Position numbers and translations under genes: made by a program
Part shown: in pieces, positions 9,333-18,267 of the stretch
Layout: each line of letters starts with the position of its first letter
Numbering within the stretch: the stretch's first letter is position 1
Assembly: GCF_015694735.1 (NCBI RefSeq)
Contig: NZ_JADQDP010000001.1
Location: forward strand, 1,364,001-1,428,000
Reading direction: 5' to 3'
Length of the DNA stretch: 64,000 nt
Source of the DNA: Hymenobacter properus
GTDB lineage: Bacteria > Bacteroidota > Bacteroidia > Cytophagales > Hymenobacteraceae
Notes under the pieces: model-generated
Databases searched by the model: none
Seen by the model: the letters and a program-made list of their open reading frames with translations, nothing else
What the model was told of the DNA's origin: nothing

Positions 9333-10130
9333 CTACTTCAAGTACTTGCGCAACGCCAGCCCCTTGGTGGCCCGGATGCCCTCGGCCACGGTGGCCGCGT
9401 TCAGCTGTGCGCCGGCCTCAATGGTGTGGGTATGGTCTTTGGCGGTGAAGTAAACAGTGCCCACCTTGGCCTCGCCTTCGCGGTCGTATTTATCGGCCAC
9501 CAGCTTGTTTAAGTCAATGAAATAGGCGCCGCCCTGCCGGGCCGCTTCGGCGGCCCACTGCGTGTAGCCGGTAGTGGCCCGGTTTACTTTGCCGTCCTTC
9601 CACCCGTTGCGCGGCACCAGCGAGCACACCACCGGTGTGGCGCCTTTGGCCTTGGTTTCACTAATGACTTTGCGCAGGTACCAGCCGTAGCTGTGCACCA
9701 CTTCCTGCTGCTTGGTGAGGGGGTTGTAGATTTCCTGGCTTTCCTCGCCGTTGCTTTTGAGGGTGCCGCGGGCGCGGGCGGTGTCCGCCAGAGGGCCGTC
9801 GTCGTTGTGGCCAAACTGCATAATGACGAAGTCGCCGGGCTGGAGCTTGGTGCGCACGGCCTCCCACAGCCCCTTGGTTTGGAAGGTGCGGCTGCTGGTG
9901 CCGCCTAGCGCGTCGTTCTCGATGCGAATGCGGGTGGTGTCGAAGTGGGCGGGCAAGTAGTTGCCCCAGCCCCAGAGGCCACCGTCGCCCCGGCCCTTGC
10001 CGTTTTTTACGGTCGAGTCGCCGATGAGGTAGAGCGTGGGCTTGCGCTTGGGCGGTCGGGCAGTAAAGGCGGCGAGTAGCAGCGCGAGGCAGAGCAGGCC
10101 GGCGGCGAGAGTGGTTTTAGTGGGTTTCAT
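9333..10130 (-). CDS. rhamnogalacturonan acetylesterase (CE12), copy 1
   Basis: 265 residues with a signal peptide. SGNH-hydrolase blocks are visible: GDST after TLYLI, the glycine of block II (NDALGGTSSRTF), GHND in QFGHND, and DHTH near the C-terminus supplying Asp and His. Members remove acetyl groups from galacturonic acid in rhamnogalacturonan-I, which exposes the backbone to lyases. The start ATG at 10130 (MKPTKTTLAAG) is preferred: the frame continues upstream to 10184, but those 18 residues are encoded by the dispersed repeat. It is the second of two tandem CE12 genes. It probably belongs to the rhaT-led minus-strand transcript. Confidence 0.88.
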   Translation of the reverse strand: MKPTKTTLAAGLLCLALLLAAFTARPPKRKPTLYLIGDSTVKNGKGRGDGGLWGWGNYLPAHFDTTRIRIENDALGGTSSRTFQTKGLWEAVRTKLQPGDFVIMQFGHNDDGPLADTARARGTLKSNGEESQEIYNPLTKQQEVVHSYGWYLRKVISETKAKGATPVVCSLVPRNGWKDGKVNRATTGYTQWAAEAARQGGAYFIDLNKLVADKYDREGEAKVGTVYFTAKDHTHTIEAGAQLNAATVAEGIRATKGLALRKYLK

Positions 10131-10150
10131 AGCGTCAGTGTTTTTCACTT

Positions 10151-10235
10151 CTGTCATCCTGAGCGCAGCGAAGGACCTTATCACACTTGGGCTTTCTAAG
10201 GTGATAAGGTCTTTCGCTGCGCTCAGGATGACAGA
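10151..10235. repeat. DIR, CTGTCATCCTGAG variant
   Basis: Arms CTGTCATCCTGAGCGCAGCG and its reverse complement extend through AAGGACCTTATCAC around a loop of about 16 bases. It lies between the two CE12 genes. Confidence 0.85.
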
Positions 10236-10239
10236 CGAT

Positions 10240-11007
10240 TTACTTTTTTAGGTATTTATTGAGCGCCAGTTTCTTATTGGCCCTAATGCCATCGACCACC
10301 GATTCGGCGTTGACTCGGGCGCCGGCTTCGTTAGTGTGGGTGTGGTCGCCGGGGAAAAACTTTTTCACCTCATCGGGGCCCAGCTTTTCGTATTTCAAAG
10401 CGGTGATGTCGTTCAAATCGATAAACGCGACACCTTCCTGCTGGGCCACTTCCTGGGCCCACTTGCCAAAGTCGTTGCCGGCCCGCACGACCTTGCCATC
10501 CTTCCACTCGTTGCGCGGAATCATGGAGCAGACCACCGGCGTGGCTCCTTTAGCCTTGGCCTCGCGGATGAATTTGCGTAGGTACCACCCGTAGGTGTTC
10601 ACGGTTTCGGGGTGACCGTCGGGCCACACCAAGGCCTTTGTTTCCTCGCCGGTGCCGCGCAGCACGCCGCGCCGGCCGGCCTTGCTGGTGTCGGGTACGC
10701 TGCCCTCGTTGTGGCCAAACTGCATGATGAGAAAGTCGCCGGGCCGGATGGCGTCGATGGTGGTTTTCCAGCGGCCTTCGCTGATGAAAGTGCGGGTGCT
10801 ACGCCCGGCCTTGGCGTTGTTGCGAATCTTGATTTTGGTAGTGTCAAAGTAGGCGCCGATGACGTTGCCCCATCCCATCTGGCCCTTGCCGGTATTGTTC
10901 ACCGTGGAGTCGCCGATGATGAACAGCGTGGGCGGCGGGCCGGGCTTGCGGAAGCTGGCGAGGAACAGCACGAGCAGCGCGAGTGGCAGGAGGAGCTTTG
11001 GTTTCAT
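10240..11007 (-). CDS. rhamnogalacturonan acetylesterase (CE12), copy 2
   Basis: 255 residues with an N-terminal hydrophobic signal (MKPKLLLPLALLVLFLASF). SGNH blocks: GDSTVNN, NNAKAGRSTRTF, FGHNEG (Glu in place of Asp after GHN, compared with GHND in copy 1) and GDHTHTNEAG. It has the same role as copy 1, deacetylation of rhamnogalacturonan in the periplasm. The two proteins are similar in order and length but clearly diverged, so different acetyl positions or oligosaccharide sizes are possible (inference). It lies between the PL11 lyase and copy 1, with a DIR on each side. Confidence 0.88.
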   Translation of the reverse strand: MKPKLLLPLALLVLFLASFRKPGPPPTLFIIGDSTVNNTGKGQMGWGNVIGAYFDTTKIKIRNNAKAGRSTRTFISEGRWKTTIDAIRPGDFLIMQFGHNEGSVPDTSKAGRRGVLRGTGEETKALVWPDGHPETVNTYGWYLRKFIREAKAKGATPVVCSMIPRNEWKDGKVVRAGNDFGKWAQEVAQQEGVAFIDLNDITALKYEKLGPDEVKKFFPGDHTHTNEAGARVNAESVVDGIRANKKLALNKYLKK

Positions 11008-11033
11008 GGAATGGGGTATTCAGGAGTTTGTTC

Positions 11034-11130
11034 GTGATGCCGAGCGCAGCCGAGGCATCTCGTGTACAGCAGTAATTTCATCGATTAGAATGCGTTGCGC
11101 ACGCGAGATGCCTCGGCTGCGCTCAGCATG
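11034..11130. repeat. DIR, GTCATGC variant
   Basis: Arms GTGATGCCGAGCGCAGCCGA and the matching reverse complement ending at GCTCAGCAT. It lies between the PL11 gene and CE12 copy 2. Confidence 0.85.
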
Positions 11131-11142
11131 TCCGTCTTTCGC

Positions 11143-13095
11143 TCAATTTGCTTTCATCCCCTCCCCGAGGAAAAAGCCCGGGTGCGGCGGCTGGTTGTAC
11201 CCCACGTTCTCGCGGGCTACGCCGAGGCGATAGGCACGGTCCTGCATGAGCGTGACGAGGCGGTGCGTAGTCGGAATGGTGGTGCTGAAGATGAGCAGCG
11301 CCGAATTGTCGGCCGTGCGCCACACCACTTCCTCGCGCCAGTCGCCCAGCAGGTCGGCGCTAAGGCAGGGCGTAGCTTTGGTGCCGTTGCAGGAGGCCGC
11401 GCCGAAGGCTTTACCGTCGAGCAAAGTACTGAGCTGGCTGGTCTGGTAGTCCCACTTCTCCACGCGGGTATCGTTGAGCAGTTCGCGCAGCAAGTCGCCG
11501 TCCCACCACAGGCCGAAGTTCACAGAGCGTGGCGCAAGACCGAGGCGCTCGCCCTGGCAACTGAGCAAGCCCATTTCAGCCACATTGGTCCATACTTCGG
11601 CGCCGGGGTGGCGCGGGTCTATGTCGGCGGCCATGCCGCGGCCCACGTCCTCACCCGGCAGCTTGGAGAATAGAATTTCGCCCGACCCCGCGGCATACAT
11701 GGCGGCGCCAGGGCCGTTTTCGTGGCCAGGCACTTTCTCTTCGTTCTCGTGCACACCCCAGGCTTCGAGGCCGGGACGGCTGGGGTCAAAGTCACTCACA
11801 TGCAGGGCATCGCCGTGGCGCAGGCCGGTACTGAACAGTCCAGTGCCGTTATCATCTACCACCATTGAGCCGTACACGATTTCATCCTTGCCGTCGCCGT
11901 CCACGTCGTTCACGCTCAGGCCGTGGTTGCCCATGCCGGAGAAGGGGTTTTGCCCGTCTTTCGAGTCGAACACCCAGCGCGAAGTAAGCTTGCCGCCGCG
12001 CCAGTCCCAGGCGGCCAGCACGGTGCGGCCGTAGTAGCCGCGGCACATTACCACGCTGGGCCGCTGGCCGTCGAGATAAGCCACGCCGGCCAAGAAACGG
12101 TCCACGCGGTTGCCGTAGCTGTCGTTGCCCCCGTTGCCGCCGATGCCGCCCCAGCCGCCCAGCTCGCCCCGGGCGGGCAGGTAGGGCGTGCTGGCCAGCG
12201 CCGCGCCGGTGCGTCCGTCGAACACGGTGAAATACTCCGGCCCGGCCAGGATGCGGCCGTACTTGCTGTCGCGCGGGCCGGGCACTTGCACGCCGTCGGT
12301 TGGCACCGTCAGAGAGCGGTAGTCCTTGCCGGCGTCGCCGAGGGTTTTGCCCGCGCCATCTACGGTGCCGTCGGCGGTCTTGCAGGCCACTTCGGCCCGG
12401 CCGTCGCCGTCCAGGTCGTAAGCCATGAACTGCGTGTAGTGCGCACCCGCCCGGATATTCTTGCCCAGGTTGATGCGCCACAGGCGGGTTCCATTCAGCT
12501 TGTAGGCATCGAGGATGACCGGGCCGGTGATGCCGCTGGAGCCGTTGTCGCGGCTGTTTGTGGGCTCCCATTTCAGCACGATTTCGTACTGGCCATCACC
12601 GTCGAGGTCAGCGGCCGAAGCGTCGTTGGCGACGTAAGTATAGGGGCTGGTTTCGGCGCCGCTGCTCACCGTGCCGCCGGGCGGCGGCTGCAGCGGCAGG
12701 CGCAGGTAGCCGTCGGCCCAGACCTTCGTAAGCTCAAGCTTTTCATGGACTTTAAGCCCTACAGCCCCGCCCCGGCGAACGGTATAGGTATAGCTAGTCG
12801 CCTCAGCTTTCTTAGCGGTGGCATCAAGCCAGTTTGTACCGGCTGCCAAAGGCGTATCGTTCAGCTTTATCGTCGGACCGGAAGCCGTCTGACGGTATAC
12901 ATCGAAGACAACATCAGGCGCATCAGAGTCCAGCAGGCGCCAGCTCACGAAGACCTTGCCATCGGGCATTGCCATGGCTACCACGCCACGTCCCAGCCGC
13001 TCGGCCTGCACCGGCGGGGCGGCAGGTGGTGCGGCCACCGGGCGGGCGCTGAGCAGGCCGGTAGTCAGCAGAAAAGCGGCGAAGTGTTGGGTCAT
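11143..13095 (-). CDS. rhamnogalacturonan lyase, PL11 family
   Basis: 650 residues with a signal peptide (MTQHFAAFLLTTGLLSARPV). An N-terminal fibronectin-like domain (VFVSWRLLDSDAPDVVFDVY) is followed by the eight-bladed propeller typical of YesW/YesX lyases, with calcium loops DLDGDGQYEI, DLDGDGRAEV and DVDGDGKDEI and the family stretch LKWEPTNSRDNGSSG. It cleaves the Rha-GalA backbone of rhamnogalacturonan-I by beta-elimination. The start at 13095 places the signal peptide correctly; the frame is open further upstream to 13167 but the extra 24 residues are not family-like. It follows rhaT by 75 bp and is probably co-transcribed with it. Confidence 0.93.
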   Translation of the reverse strand: MTQHFAAFLLTTGLLSARPVAAPPAAPPVQAERLGRGVVAMAMPDGKVFVSWRLLDSDAPDVVFDVYRQTASGPTIKLNDTPLAAGTNWLDATAKKAEATSYTYTVRRGGAVGLKVHEKLELTKVWADGYLRLPLQPPPGGTVSSGAETSPYTYVANDASAADLDGDGQYEIVLKWEPTNSRDNGSSGITGPVILDAYKLNGTRLWRINLGKNIRAGAHYTQFMAYDLDGDGRAEVACKTADGTVDGAGKTLGDAGKDYRSLTVPTDGVQVPGPRDSKYGRILAGPEYFTVFDGRTGAALASTPYLPARGELGGWGGIGGNGGNDSYGNRVDRFLAGVAYLDGQRPSVVMCRGYYGRTVLAAWDWRGGKLTSRWVFDSKDGQNPFSGMGNHGLSVNDVDGDGKDEIVYGSMVVDDNGTGLFSTGLRHGDALHVSDFDPSRPGLEAWGVHENEEKVPGHENGPGAAMYAAGSGEILFSKLPGEDVGRGMAADIDPRHPGAEVWTNVAEMGLLSCQGERLGLAPRSVNFGLWWDGDLLRELLNDTRVEKWDYQTSQLSTLLDGKAFGAASCNGTKATPCLSADLLGDWREEVVWRTADNSALLIFSTTIPTTHRLVTLMQDRAYRLGVARENVGYNQPPHPGFFLGEGMKAN

Positions 13096-13170
13096 GGCGT
13101 TGAACAAAAAGCCCGGGCCCCATCTACCGACAAGGCCCGGGCGCTTGGCCTGCGGCAGTTTTAGCAACAG

Positions 13171-14265
13171 TTATTGAGCGGCAGTATTCTCCACGGCGGC
13201 CGTGTCCTGCGCGGCCTGGCTGTGCTCGGGCGAACCCAGGTAGTTGCCGTAGCCCACCACCACGGTGGAGAGCACCACGGCGATGATGCCGAGCGTCACG
13301 GTGCGCATGGTGGCCTTGTTGGCCCCGCGCCACTCGTGCAGCACCAGGCCCCACATGCTGCTAAAGGCGATGATGAAGGCCATGTGCAGCGTCCAGCCCG
13401 AGAAGCGGTAGGCGCCCATCTGGCTGTCGCCCATGCCGTAGAAGAAGAACTGGAAGTACCACGTGGTGCCGGCCAGCGCGCAGAAAATGATGTTGCGCAG
13501 GGCGGGGTACGAGGGGTTGAGGTAGTCGGTGTAGGTCTTGTTTTTGAAGTTGAGGTAGAGGCACCAGATGGCGTTGGTGGTGAGGCCGCCCAGCAGGATG
13601 ATGACCAGAATGGCGTTGTTCACGAACAGCGGGTTGGTGCCCTGCGCCTCGGCCAGCTTGGCAATGGGCTGCCCGGCTGTGAGGCCGAACGAGAAGCAGG
13701 CACTCATGATGCCCGAAAACACGGCCACCATCAGGCCTTTTTTCAGGTCGAACTCAGCAATGGATTCCTGCTTTTGCTCCTGCGTGAGCGTCTTTTCTTT
13801 GAGCAAACCGGCCCGGCCGCAAATCAGAATGCCCAGCACGCATACGCCCAGGCCCAGCAGGATGTAGCGGCCCGAAGCCGTGGCGGCCAGCTCACCCATC
13901 TTGCCCTCGTAAATGGGCGGCACCAACGTGCCAAACACGGCGCACAGCCCCAGCGTGACGGCCATGCCCAGACTCAGGCCCAGATAGCGCATGGCCAGCC
14001 CAAACGTGAGCCCGCCCGTGCCCCAAAGCACGCCCCAGAAATAGGCCCAGAAAATGGTCGACGAATCGGCCTGGTGCAGCACCTCCAGCAGGTTGGGCAC
14101 GGTGAGGTAGCCCAAAATCCAGGGGGCCAGCAGCCAGCTCACGATGCCGCCCACCAGCCAGTAGCTTTCCCAGGCCCAGCCGTTCACCTTCTTATAAGGC
14201 AAGTAAAAACTGCCGGAGGCAAAGCCGCCCAGCGCATGAAGAATAACTCCCCAGATAACAGCCAT
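13171..14265 (-). CDS. rhaT: L-rhamnose:H+ symporter RhaT
   Basis: 364 residues with about ten hydrophobic segments and the RhaT hallmark N-terminus (GVILHALGGFASGSFYLPYK, WAWESYW). It carries L-rhamnose with a proton across the inner membrane, the entry step to the cytoplasmic pathway. A short hydrophilic loop lies near KEKTLTQEQKQESIAEFDLK. It heads the minus-strand run rhaT-PL11-CE12-CE12 and is divergent from the aldolase/dehydrogenase gene; the 288-bp gap holds two operator boxes pointing opposite ways. The first codon used here is ATG at 14265. Confidence 0.95.
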   Translation of the reverse strand: MAVIWGVILHALGGFASGSFYLPYKKVNGWAWESYWLVGGIVSWLLAPWILGYLTVPNLLEVLHQADSSTIFWAYFWGVLWGTGGLTFGLAMRYLGLSLGMAVTLGLCAVFGTLVPPIYEGKMGELAATASGRYILLGLGVCVLGILICGRAGLLKEKTLTQEQKQESIAEFDLKKGLMVAVFSGIMSACFSFGLTAGQPIAKLAEAQGTNPLFVNNAILVIILLGGLTTNAIWCLYLNFKNKTYTDYLNPSYPALRNIIFCALAGTTWYFQFFFYGMGDSQMGAYRFSGWTLHMAFIIAFSSMWGLVLHEWRGANKATMRTVTLGIIAVVLSTVVVGYGNYLGSPEHSQAAQDTAAVENTAAQ

Positions 14266-14282
14266 AACAATGTCGTTTTGGG

Positions 14283-14327
14283 CAAAGCTGCCAGGTAAGT
14301 GAGTCCAAACCCTCCTGTGCTCTCCTG
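14283..14327 (-). promoter_or_regulatory. operator-promoter of rhaT
   Basis: On the minus strand CAGGAGAGCACAGGA lies at 14327-14313, then 22 bp, then the -7 box CAGCTTTG at 14290-14283. A TTTG follows the direct repeat closely (GGGTTTGG). The rhaT ATG lies about 18 bp beyond the box, so the leader is very short. Confidence 0.65.
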
Positions 14328-14335
14328 ACCGCGAA

Positions 14336-14413
14336 AGTAGCGCGGGCTTTTAGTCCGCGTCGCCGCGCCGCGTGGGTTTCGGTCAAGACCGCGGACTACA
14401 AAGTCCGCGCTAC
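14336..14413. repeat. inverted repeat of a second family (AGTCCGCG type)
   Basis: Arms built from GCGCGGGCTTTTAGTCCGCG and CGCGGACTACAAAGTCCGCG flank a GC-rich loop. It is unlike the DIR copies and lies exactly between the two divergent operators. Confidence 0.75.
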
Positions 14414-14455
14414 GGAACCGCTACACATAACCTTAACAACTTTTTACCAACGAAG

Positions 14456-14501
14456 CAGGAGAGTGCAGGATGTAACCCCTCTCCCACTCCCGGCACCTTT
14501 G
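14456..14501 (+). promoter_or_regulatory. operator-promoter of the rhamnulose-1-P aldolase/dehydrogenase gene
   Basis: CAGGAGAGTGCAGGA at 14456-14470, then 23 bp, then the -7 box CACCTTTG at 14494-14501. The ATG is at 14554. No good -33 TTTG is present, which would fit activator dependence. Confidence 0.65.
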
Positions 14502-14553
14502 TAGCAAGCAAAATCAATCCTGTTTTCTGGTTAACCGCAACCGAAGCCCTATC

Positions 14554-16662
14554 ATGGAAAAAACCCTCACTTTCCAGCACGTCAGCTACCTCTGGGACGA
14601 AGCCAAAGCCGCCGAGCTGGCGGGCGACGAAGTAGCCCTTTTCCTCTACCGCTCCAACCTGCTCGGCGCCGACCTGCGCCTGACCAACTACGCCGGCGGC
14701 AACACCAGCTGCAAAATCCAGGAGACGAACCCCGTGACCGGCGAAGCCGCCGAAGTGATGTGGGTGAAAGGTTCGGGCGGCGACATCGGCACCCTGACCC
14801 GCTCGGGCTGCGCCAACCTCTACGTGGAGAAGCTGCACCAGTTGAAAAACCGCTACCGCGGCCTCGAATTTGAAGACGAGATGGTGGGCCTGTTCGAGTA
14901 CTGCCTCTTCGACCCCAAGTGCGCCACGCCCAGCATTGATACCCCGCTGCACGGCCTGCTGCCCTTCAAGCACATCGACCACCTGCACCCCGACGCCCTG
15001 ATTGCCATCGCGGCCAGCAAGGACGGCGAGCAAATCATGCACGAAATCTGGGGCGACACCATGGGCTGGCTGCCCTGGCAGAAGCCGGGTTTTGACCTCG
15101 GCCTGCAGCTCGAAAAGATTGTAGCTGAAAACCCCGGCCTGCGCGGCGTCATCCTCGGCGGCCACGGCCTCTTCACCTGGGGCGACACGTCGTACGAGTC
15201 GTACATGAACACGCTCGAAGTCATTGAGCAAGCCGCCACCTACCTCGAAGCCAACTACGGCAAGAAAGGTCCGGTATTCGGGGGCGTGAAGCGCGAGCAA
15301 ACCCTCGACGCTGCCGGCCGCCGCGCCGCTGCCGCCGCCGTGATGCCCGTGCTGCGCGGCCTGGCCAGCAGCCAGCGTCGCATGCTGGGCCACTATACCG
15401 ACGACAGCCGCGTGCTGGAGTATGTGAATTCGCACGACCTGGCCCGCCTCGCCGCCAAAGGCACCTCCTGCCCCGACCACTTCCTGCGCACTAAAATCCG
15501 CCCGCTCGTACTCGACGCCGACGTGATGCAGGGCGATGCCGCCAGCGTAAAAACTTACCTAGAAGCGCAGTTTGAGGCCTACCGCAAGGACTACGTGGCC
15601 TACTACGAGCGCAGCAAGCACGCCAACTCGCCTGCCGTGCGCGACTCCAACCCGGTTATCATCCTGTGGCCCGGCGTGGGCTTGTTCTCTTTCTCGAAAG
15701 ACAAGCAGACCGCCCGCGTAGCCGCCGAGTTCTACACCAACGCCATCAACGTGATGCGCGGTGCCGAAGCGGTAAGCACCTACCAGGGCCTGCCCGAGCA
15801 GGAAGCCTTCAACATCGAGTACTGGCTGCTGGAAGAAGCCAAGCTACAGCGCATGGCCCCGCCCAAGGCCCTCTCCGGCAAAATCGCCTACGTGACCGGC
15901 GGCACCGGCGGCATCGGCAAAGCCATCTGCGAGGAGCTGCTGAAGTACGGCGCCTGCGTGGTGGCCGTGGACCGCGACCGCCTCGAAGAAACCCAGGCCG
16001 ACCTGCGCAAGCAATTCGGCAAGGACAGCGCCATCACCGCCCCCATCGAAGTAACCAGCGCCGAGAGCATTGCCGAGTCGCTGAAAGCCGGCGTACTGCA
16101 ATTCGGTGGCGTCGACATCATCGTGAACTGCGCCGGCCTGAGCATCAGCAAGCCGCTGGCCGACACCACCCAGGCCGACTGGGACATCCTGAACGATGTG
16201 CTCGTGAAAGGCCAGTTTCTGGTGAGCCAGGCTGCCGTGACCATCCTGCGCCAGCAGGGCCTGGGCGGTGACATCGTGAACATCGCCAGCAAAAACGGCC
16301 TCGTGGCCGGCCCCAACAACGTGGCCTACGGCACCGCCAAAGCTGCCCAGCTGCACATGAGCCGCCTGCTGGCCGCCGAACTCGGTGGCGACAAAATCCG
16401 CGTGAACACCGTGAACCCCGATGCCGTGCTGCGCGGCTCGAAAATCTGGGAAGGCGACTGGGCTGCTGGCCGCGCCAAGGCCTACGGCATCTCGGTAGAA
16501 GAGCTGCCCGCCCATTATGCCAAGCGTACCCTGCTCGGCGAGGAGTTGCTCTCCGAAGACATTGCCAAAGCCGTGCGCGTATTCGTGGATGGCTCGCTGA
16601 GCAAGAGCACCGGCAACGTGCTGAACGTGGACGGCGGCGTAGCCATGGCCTTCGTGCGCTAA
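14554..16662 (+). CDS. rhaD: bifunctional rhamnulose-1-phosphate aldolase / L-lactaldehyde dehydrogenase
   Basis: 702 residues in two domains. Residues about 1-430 form a class II aldolase (metal-site regions HIDHLHPDALI and GGHGLFTWGD). Residues about 440-702 form an SDR with glycine motif TGGTGGIG, NCAG and YxxxK in AYGTAKAAQ. In this fused family the aldolase splits L-rhamnulose-1-phosphate into DHAP and L-lactaldehyde, and the dehydrogenase oxidises the aldehyde to L-lactate, so the toxic aldehyde is consumed by the same protein. The lactate could feed the LutABC genes 4.5 kb downstream. It is divergent from rhaT with its own operator. Confidence 0.93.
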   Translation: MEKTLTFQHVSYLWDEAKAAELAGDEVALFLYRSNLLGADLRLTNYAGGNTSCKIQETNPVTGEAAEVMWVKGSGGDIGTLTRSGCANLYVEKLHQLKNRYRGLEFEDEMVGLFEYCLFDPKCATPSIDTPLHGLLPFKHIDHLHPDALIAIAASKDGEQIMHEIWGDTMGWLPWQKPGFDLGLQLEKIVAENPGLRGVILGGHGLFTWGDTSYESYMNTLEVIEQAATYLEANYGKKGPVFGGVKREQTLDAAGRRAAAAAVMPVLRGLASSQRRMLGHYTDDSRVLEYVNSHDLARLAAKGTSCPDHFLRTKIRPLVLDADVMQGDAASVKTYLEAQFEAYRKDYVAYYERSKHANSPAVRDSNPVIILWPGVGLFSFSKDKQTARVAAEFYTNAINVMRGAEAVSTYQGLPEQEAFNIEYWLLEEAKLQRMAPPKALSGKIAYVTGGTGGIGKAICEELLKYGACVVAVDRDRLEETQADLRKQFGKDSAITAPIEVTSAESIAESLKAGVLQFGGVDIIVNCAGLSISKPLADTTQADWDILNDVLVKGQFLVSQAAVTILRQQGLGGDIVNIASKNGLVAGPNNVAYGTAKAAQLHMSRLLAAELGGDKIRVNTVNPDAVLRGSKIWEGDWAAGRAKAYGISVEELPAHYAKRTLLGEELLSEDIAKAVRVFVDGSLSKSTGNVLNVDGGVAMAFVR

Positions 16663-16693
16663 TTGGCTGGCAATTGTGCCGGTTGAGTTAAGT

Positions 16694-16802
16694 AGAACGT
16701 CATGCTGAGCGCAGTCGAAGCATCTCGCTTGTGGTAGTAATCCAGTCGATTGGATTTACTGCTGCACGGGAGATGCCTCGGCTGCGCTCGGCATGACGTT
16801 CT
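16694..16802. repeat. DIR, AGAACGTCATGC variant
   Basis: Arms AGAACGTCATGCTGAGCGCA and its complement ending GCATGACGTTCT, with internal complementary TAATCCAGTCG/CGATTGGATTTA. It follows the aldolase gene and precedes the regulator promoter. Confidence 0.88.
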
Positions 16803-16875
16803 GTTTTTTCCCTCATGGCGTTCTTTTTTATGCGAATTTCGCCAGCTATCTATCTGTCCGCATTGCGGAAAAAGC

Positions 16876-16883
16876 TACATTTG
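16876..16883 (+). promoter_or_regulatory. -7 promoter box of the GntR regulator gene
   Basis: TACATTTG matches TAnnTTTG and lies about 90 bp before the ATG. No convincing -33 TTTG at 20 bp and no CAGGA direct repeat is present, so the regulator appears not to use the operator it may bind elsewhere. Confidence 0.45.
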
Positions 16884-16974
16884 GGTAACGCCCCACGTTT
16901 TTCTCCTCTCCCACTTCCTCTTTTGCGCTGCTGAATTTCGCCGCTTCCAACCGGGTTTCCCTTAGTAGAAAAGC

Positions 16975-18018
16975 ATGAAATCACCTGCCTTGCCCACCAC
17001 CTCCGGGATGTACCAACTTCAACTAAAGCCCCTCGATAAAACGCCGAAGTACAAGCAGATTGTGCAATCGGTCATCATGGATATTGAGCGTGGCGTGCTG
17101 AAAAACGGCGACCACCTGCCCAGCATCAGCGAGCTGAGCGTGGAGCACTACCTGGCCCGCGACACTGTCGAAAAGGCCTACCGCGAGTTGCGCGAGCGGG
17201 GCTTCATTACCTCGGTGCAGGGCAAAGGCTACTACGTGGAAGCCAGCGACACCTCAAAGCTGAAGATTCTGCTGGTTTTCAACAAGCTGAGCTCCTACAA
17301 GAAAGAAATCTACTACGCTTTCCTCGAAACCCTCGGCGACCGCGCCACCGTCGACCTGCAGATTCACCACTACAACGTGAACCTGTTTCAGGAAATCATC
17401 GAGAAGAACCTCGGCAAGTACAACTACTACGTGGTGATGCCACACTTCACCCTGGACACGCCCAAGGAGCAGTCGCGGGCCATTCTCAACACCATTCCCA
17501 GTCAGGAATTAGTGCTGCTCGACAAGGACATTCCGGAGCTGACTCACGACTGTCTACGCGTTTTCCAAGACTTCGACAAGGACATTTTCAACGCCCTGGA
17601 AAGCTCCGAAGACCTGCTCGAAAAGTACTCGCGCCTGGTGCTGGTATTACCCTCCGACGCCAACCACCCGGAAGAGTTGCCCTGGGGTTTCCGCTCCTTC
17701 TGCCTGATGCGCAACAAGGAATTTGCGGTGGTTGAGAATGCCAAGAACGAAGTGGTGCAGGCCGGTACCGCCTACGTGGTAATCCGCGAAACCGACCTAG
17801 TGGAGCTGGTGAAAAAAATCCGCCAGACCAGCTACCTGCTGGGCCGCGAGGTCGGCATCATTTCCTTCAACGAAACGCCCCTGAAGGAGCTGCTGAACAT
17901 GACGGTGATTACCACCGACTTCGTGGCCATGGGCAAAACCGCCGCCACCCTGCTGCTGGAGAAGCAGCGTGTGAAGGTGAAGAACCCGTTTTACACGATT
18001 CGGCGGGGGTCGTTGTAA
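16975..18018 (+). CDS. rhaR: GntR-family transcriptional regulator with sugar-binding-type C-terminal domain (probable rhamnose regulator)
   Basis: 347 residues. The N-terminal winged helix-turn-helix (about residues 20-92) has the GntR pattern: IERGVLKNGDHLPSISELS, then RDTVEKAYRELRERGFI and VQGKGYYV. Residues about 95-345 form a periplasmic-binding-protein-like effector domain (KILLVFNKLSSYKKEIYYAF; DFVAMGKTAATLLL near the end). Such hybrids occur in Bacteroidota sugar islands. The position between rhaD and rhaI makes it the best candidate for controlling the island, with rhamnose or an intermediate as effector (inference). An alternative start at Met12 is possible. Confidence 0.85.
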   Translation: MKSPALPTTSGMYQLQLKPLDKTPKYKQIVQSVIMDIERGVLKNGDHLPSISELSVEHYLARDTVEKAYRELRERGFITSVQGKGYYVEASDTSKLKILLVFNKLSSYKKEIYYAFLETLGDRATVDLQIHHYNVNLFQEIIEKNLGKYNYYVVMPHFTLDTPKEQSRAILNTIPSQELVLLDKDIPELTHDCLRVFQDFDKDIFNALESSEDLLEKYSRLVLVLPSDANHPEELPWGFRSFCLMRNKEFAVVENAKNEVVQAGTAYVVIRETDLVELVKKIRQTSYLLGREVGIISFNETPLKELLNMTVITTDFVAMGKTAATLLLEKQRVKVKNPFYTIRRGSL

Positions 18019-18028
18019 GGCCGTAGCC

Positions 18029-18144
18029 AGAACGTCATGCCGAGCGCAGCCGAGGCATCTCGCGTGCCGAAGTAATCACAATCATTGAACGATTGAGTTA
18101 CTACCACACGCGAGATGCCTCGGCTGCGCTCGGCATGACGTTCT
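18029..18144. repeat. DIR, AGAACGTCATGC variant
   Basis: Arms AGAACGTCATGCCGAGCGCA and the complement ending GACGTTCT. The internal part GTAATCACAATC/GATTGAGTTAC extends the stem. It lies between the regulator gene and the rhaI operator. Confidence 0.88.
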
Positions 18145-18180
18145 AATAACTAGCCTGTCCCCACTTTCCGCAGCCAAAAA

Positions 18181-18225
18181 CAGGAGAGCCCAGAACAGTT
18201 CGCGCTTTGGGGAGCGGGTAATTTG
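18181..18225 (+). promoter_or_regulatory. operator-promoter of rhaI
   Basis: CAGGAGAGCCCAGAA at 18181-18195, then 22 bp, then GTAATTTG at 18218-18225 as the -7 box. The second half-site has one mismatch (CAGAA). The rhaI ATG is 43 bp past the box. Confidence 0.6.
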
Positions 18226-18267
18226 TATCTACCCAACCAACACCGGACCTAACTCCTATAGCCTATT

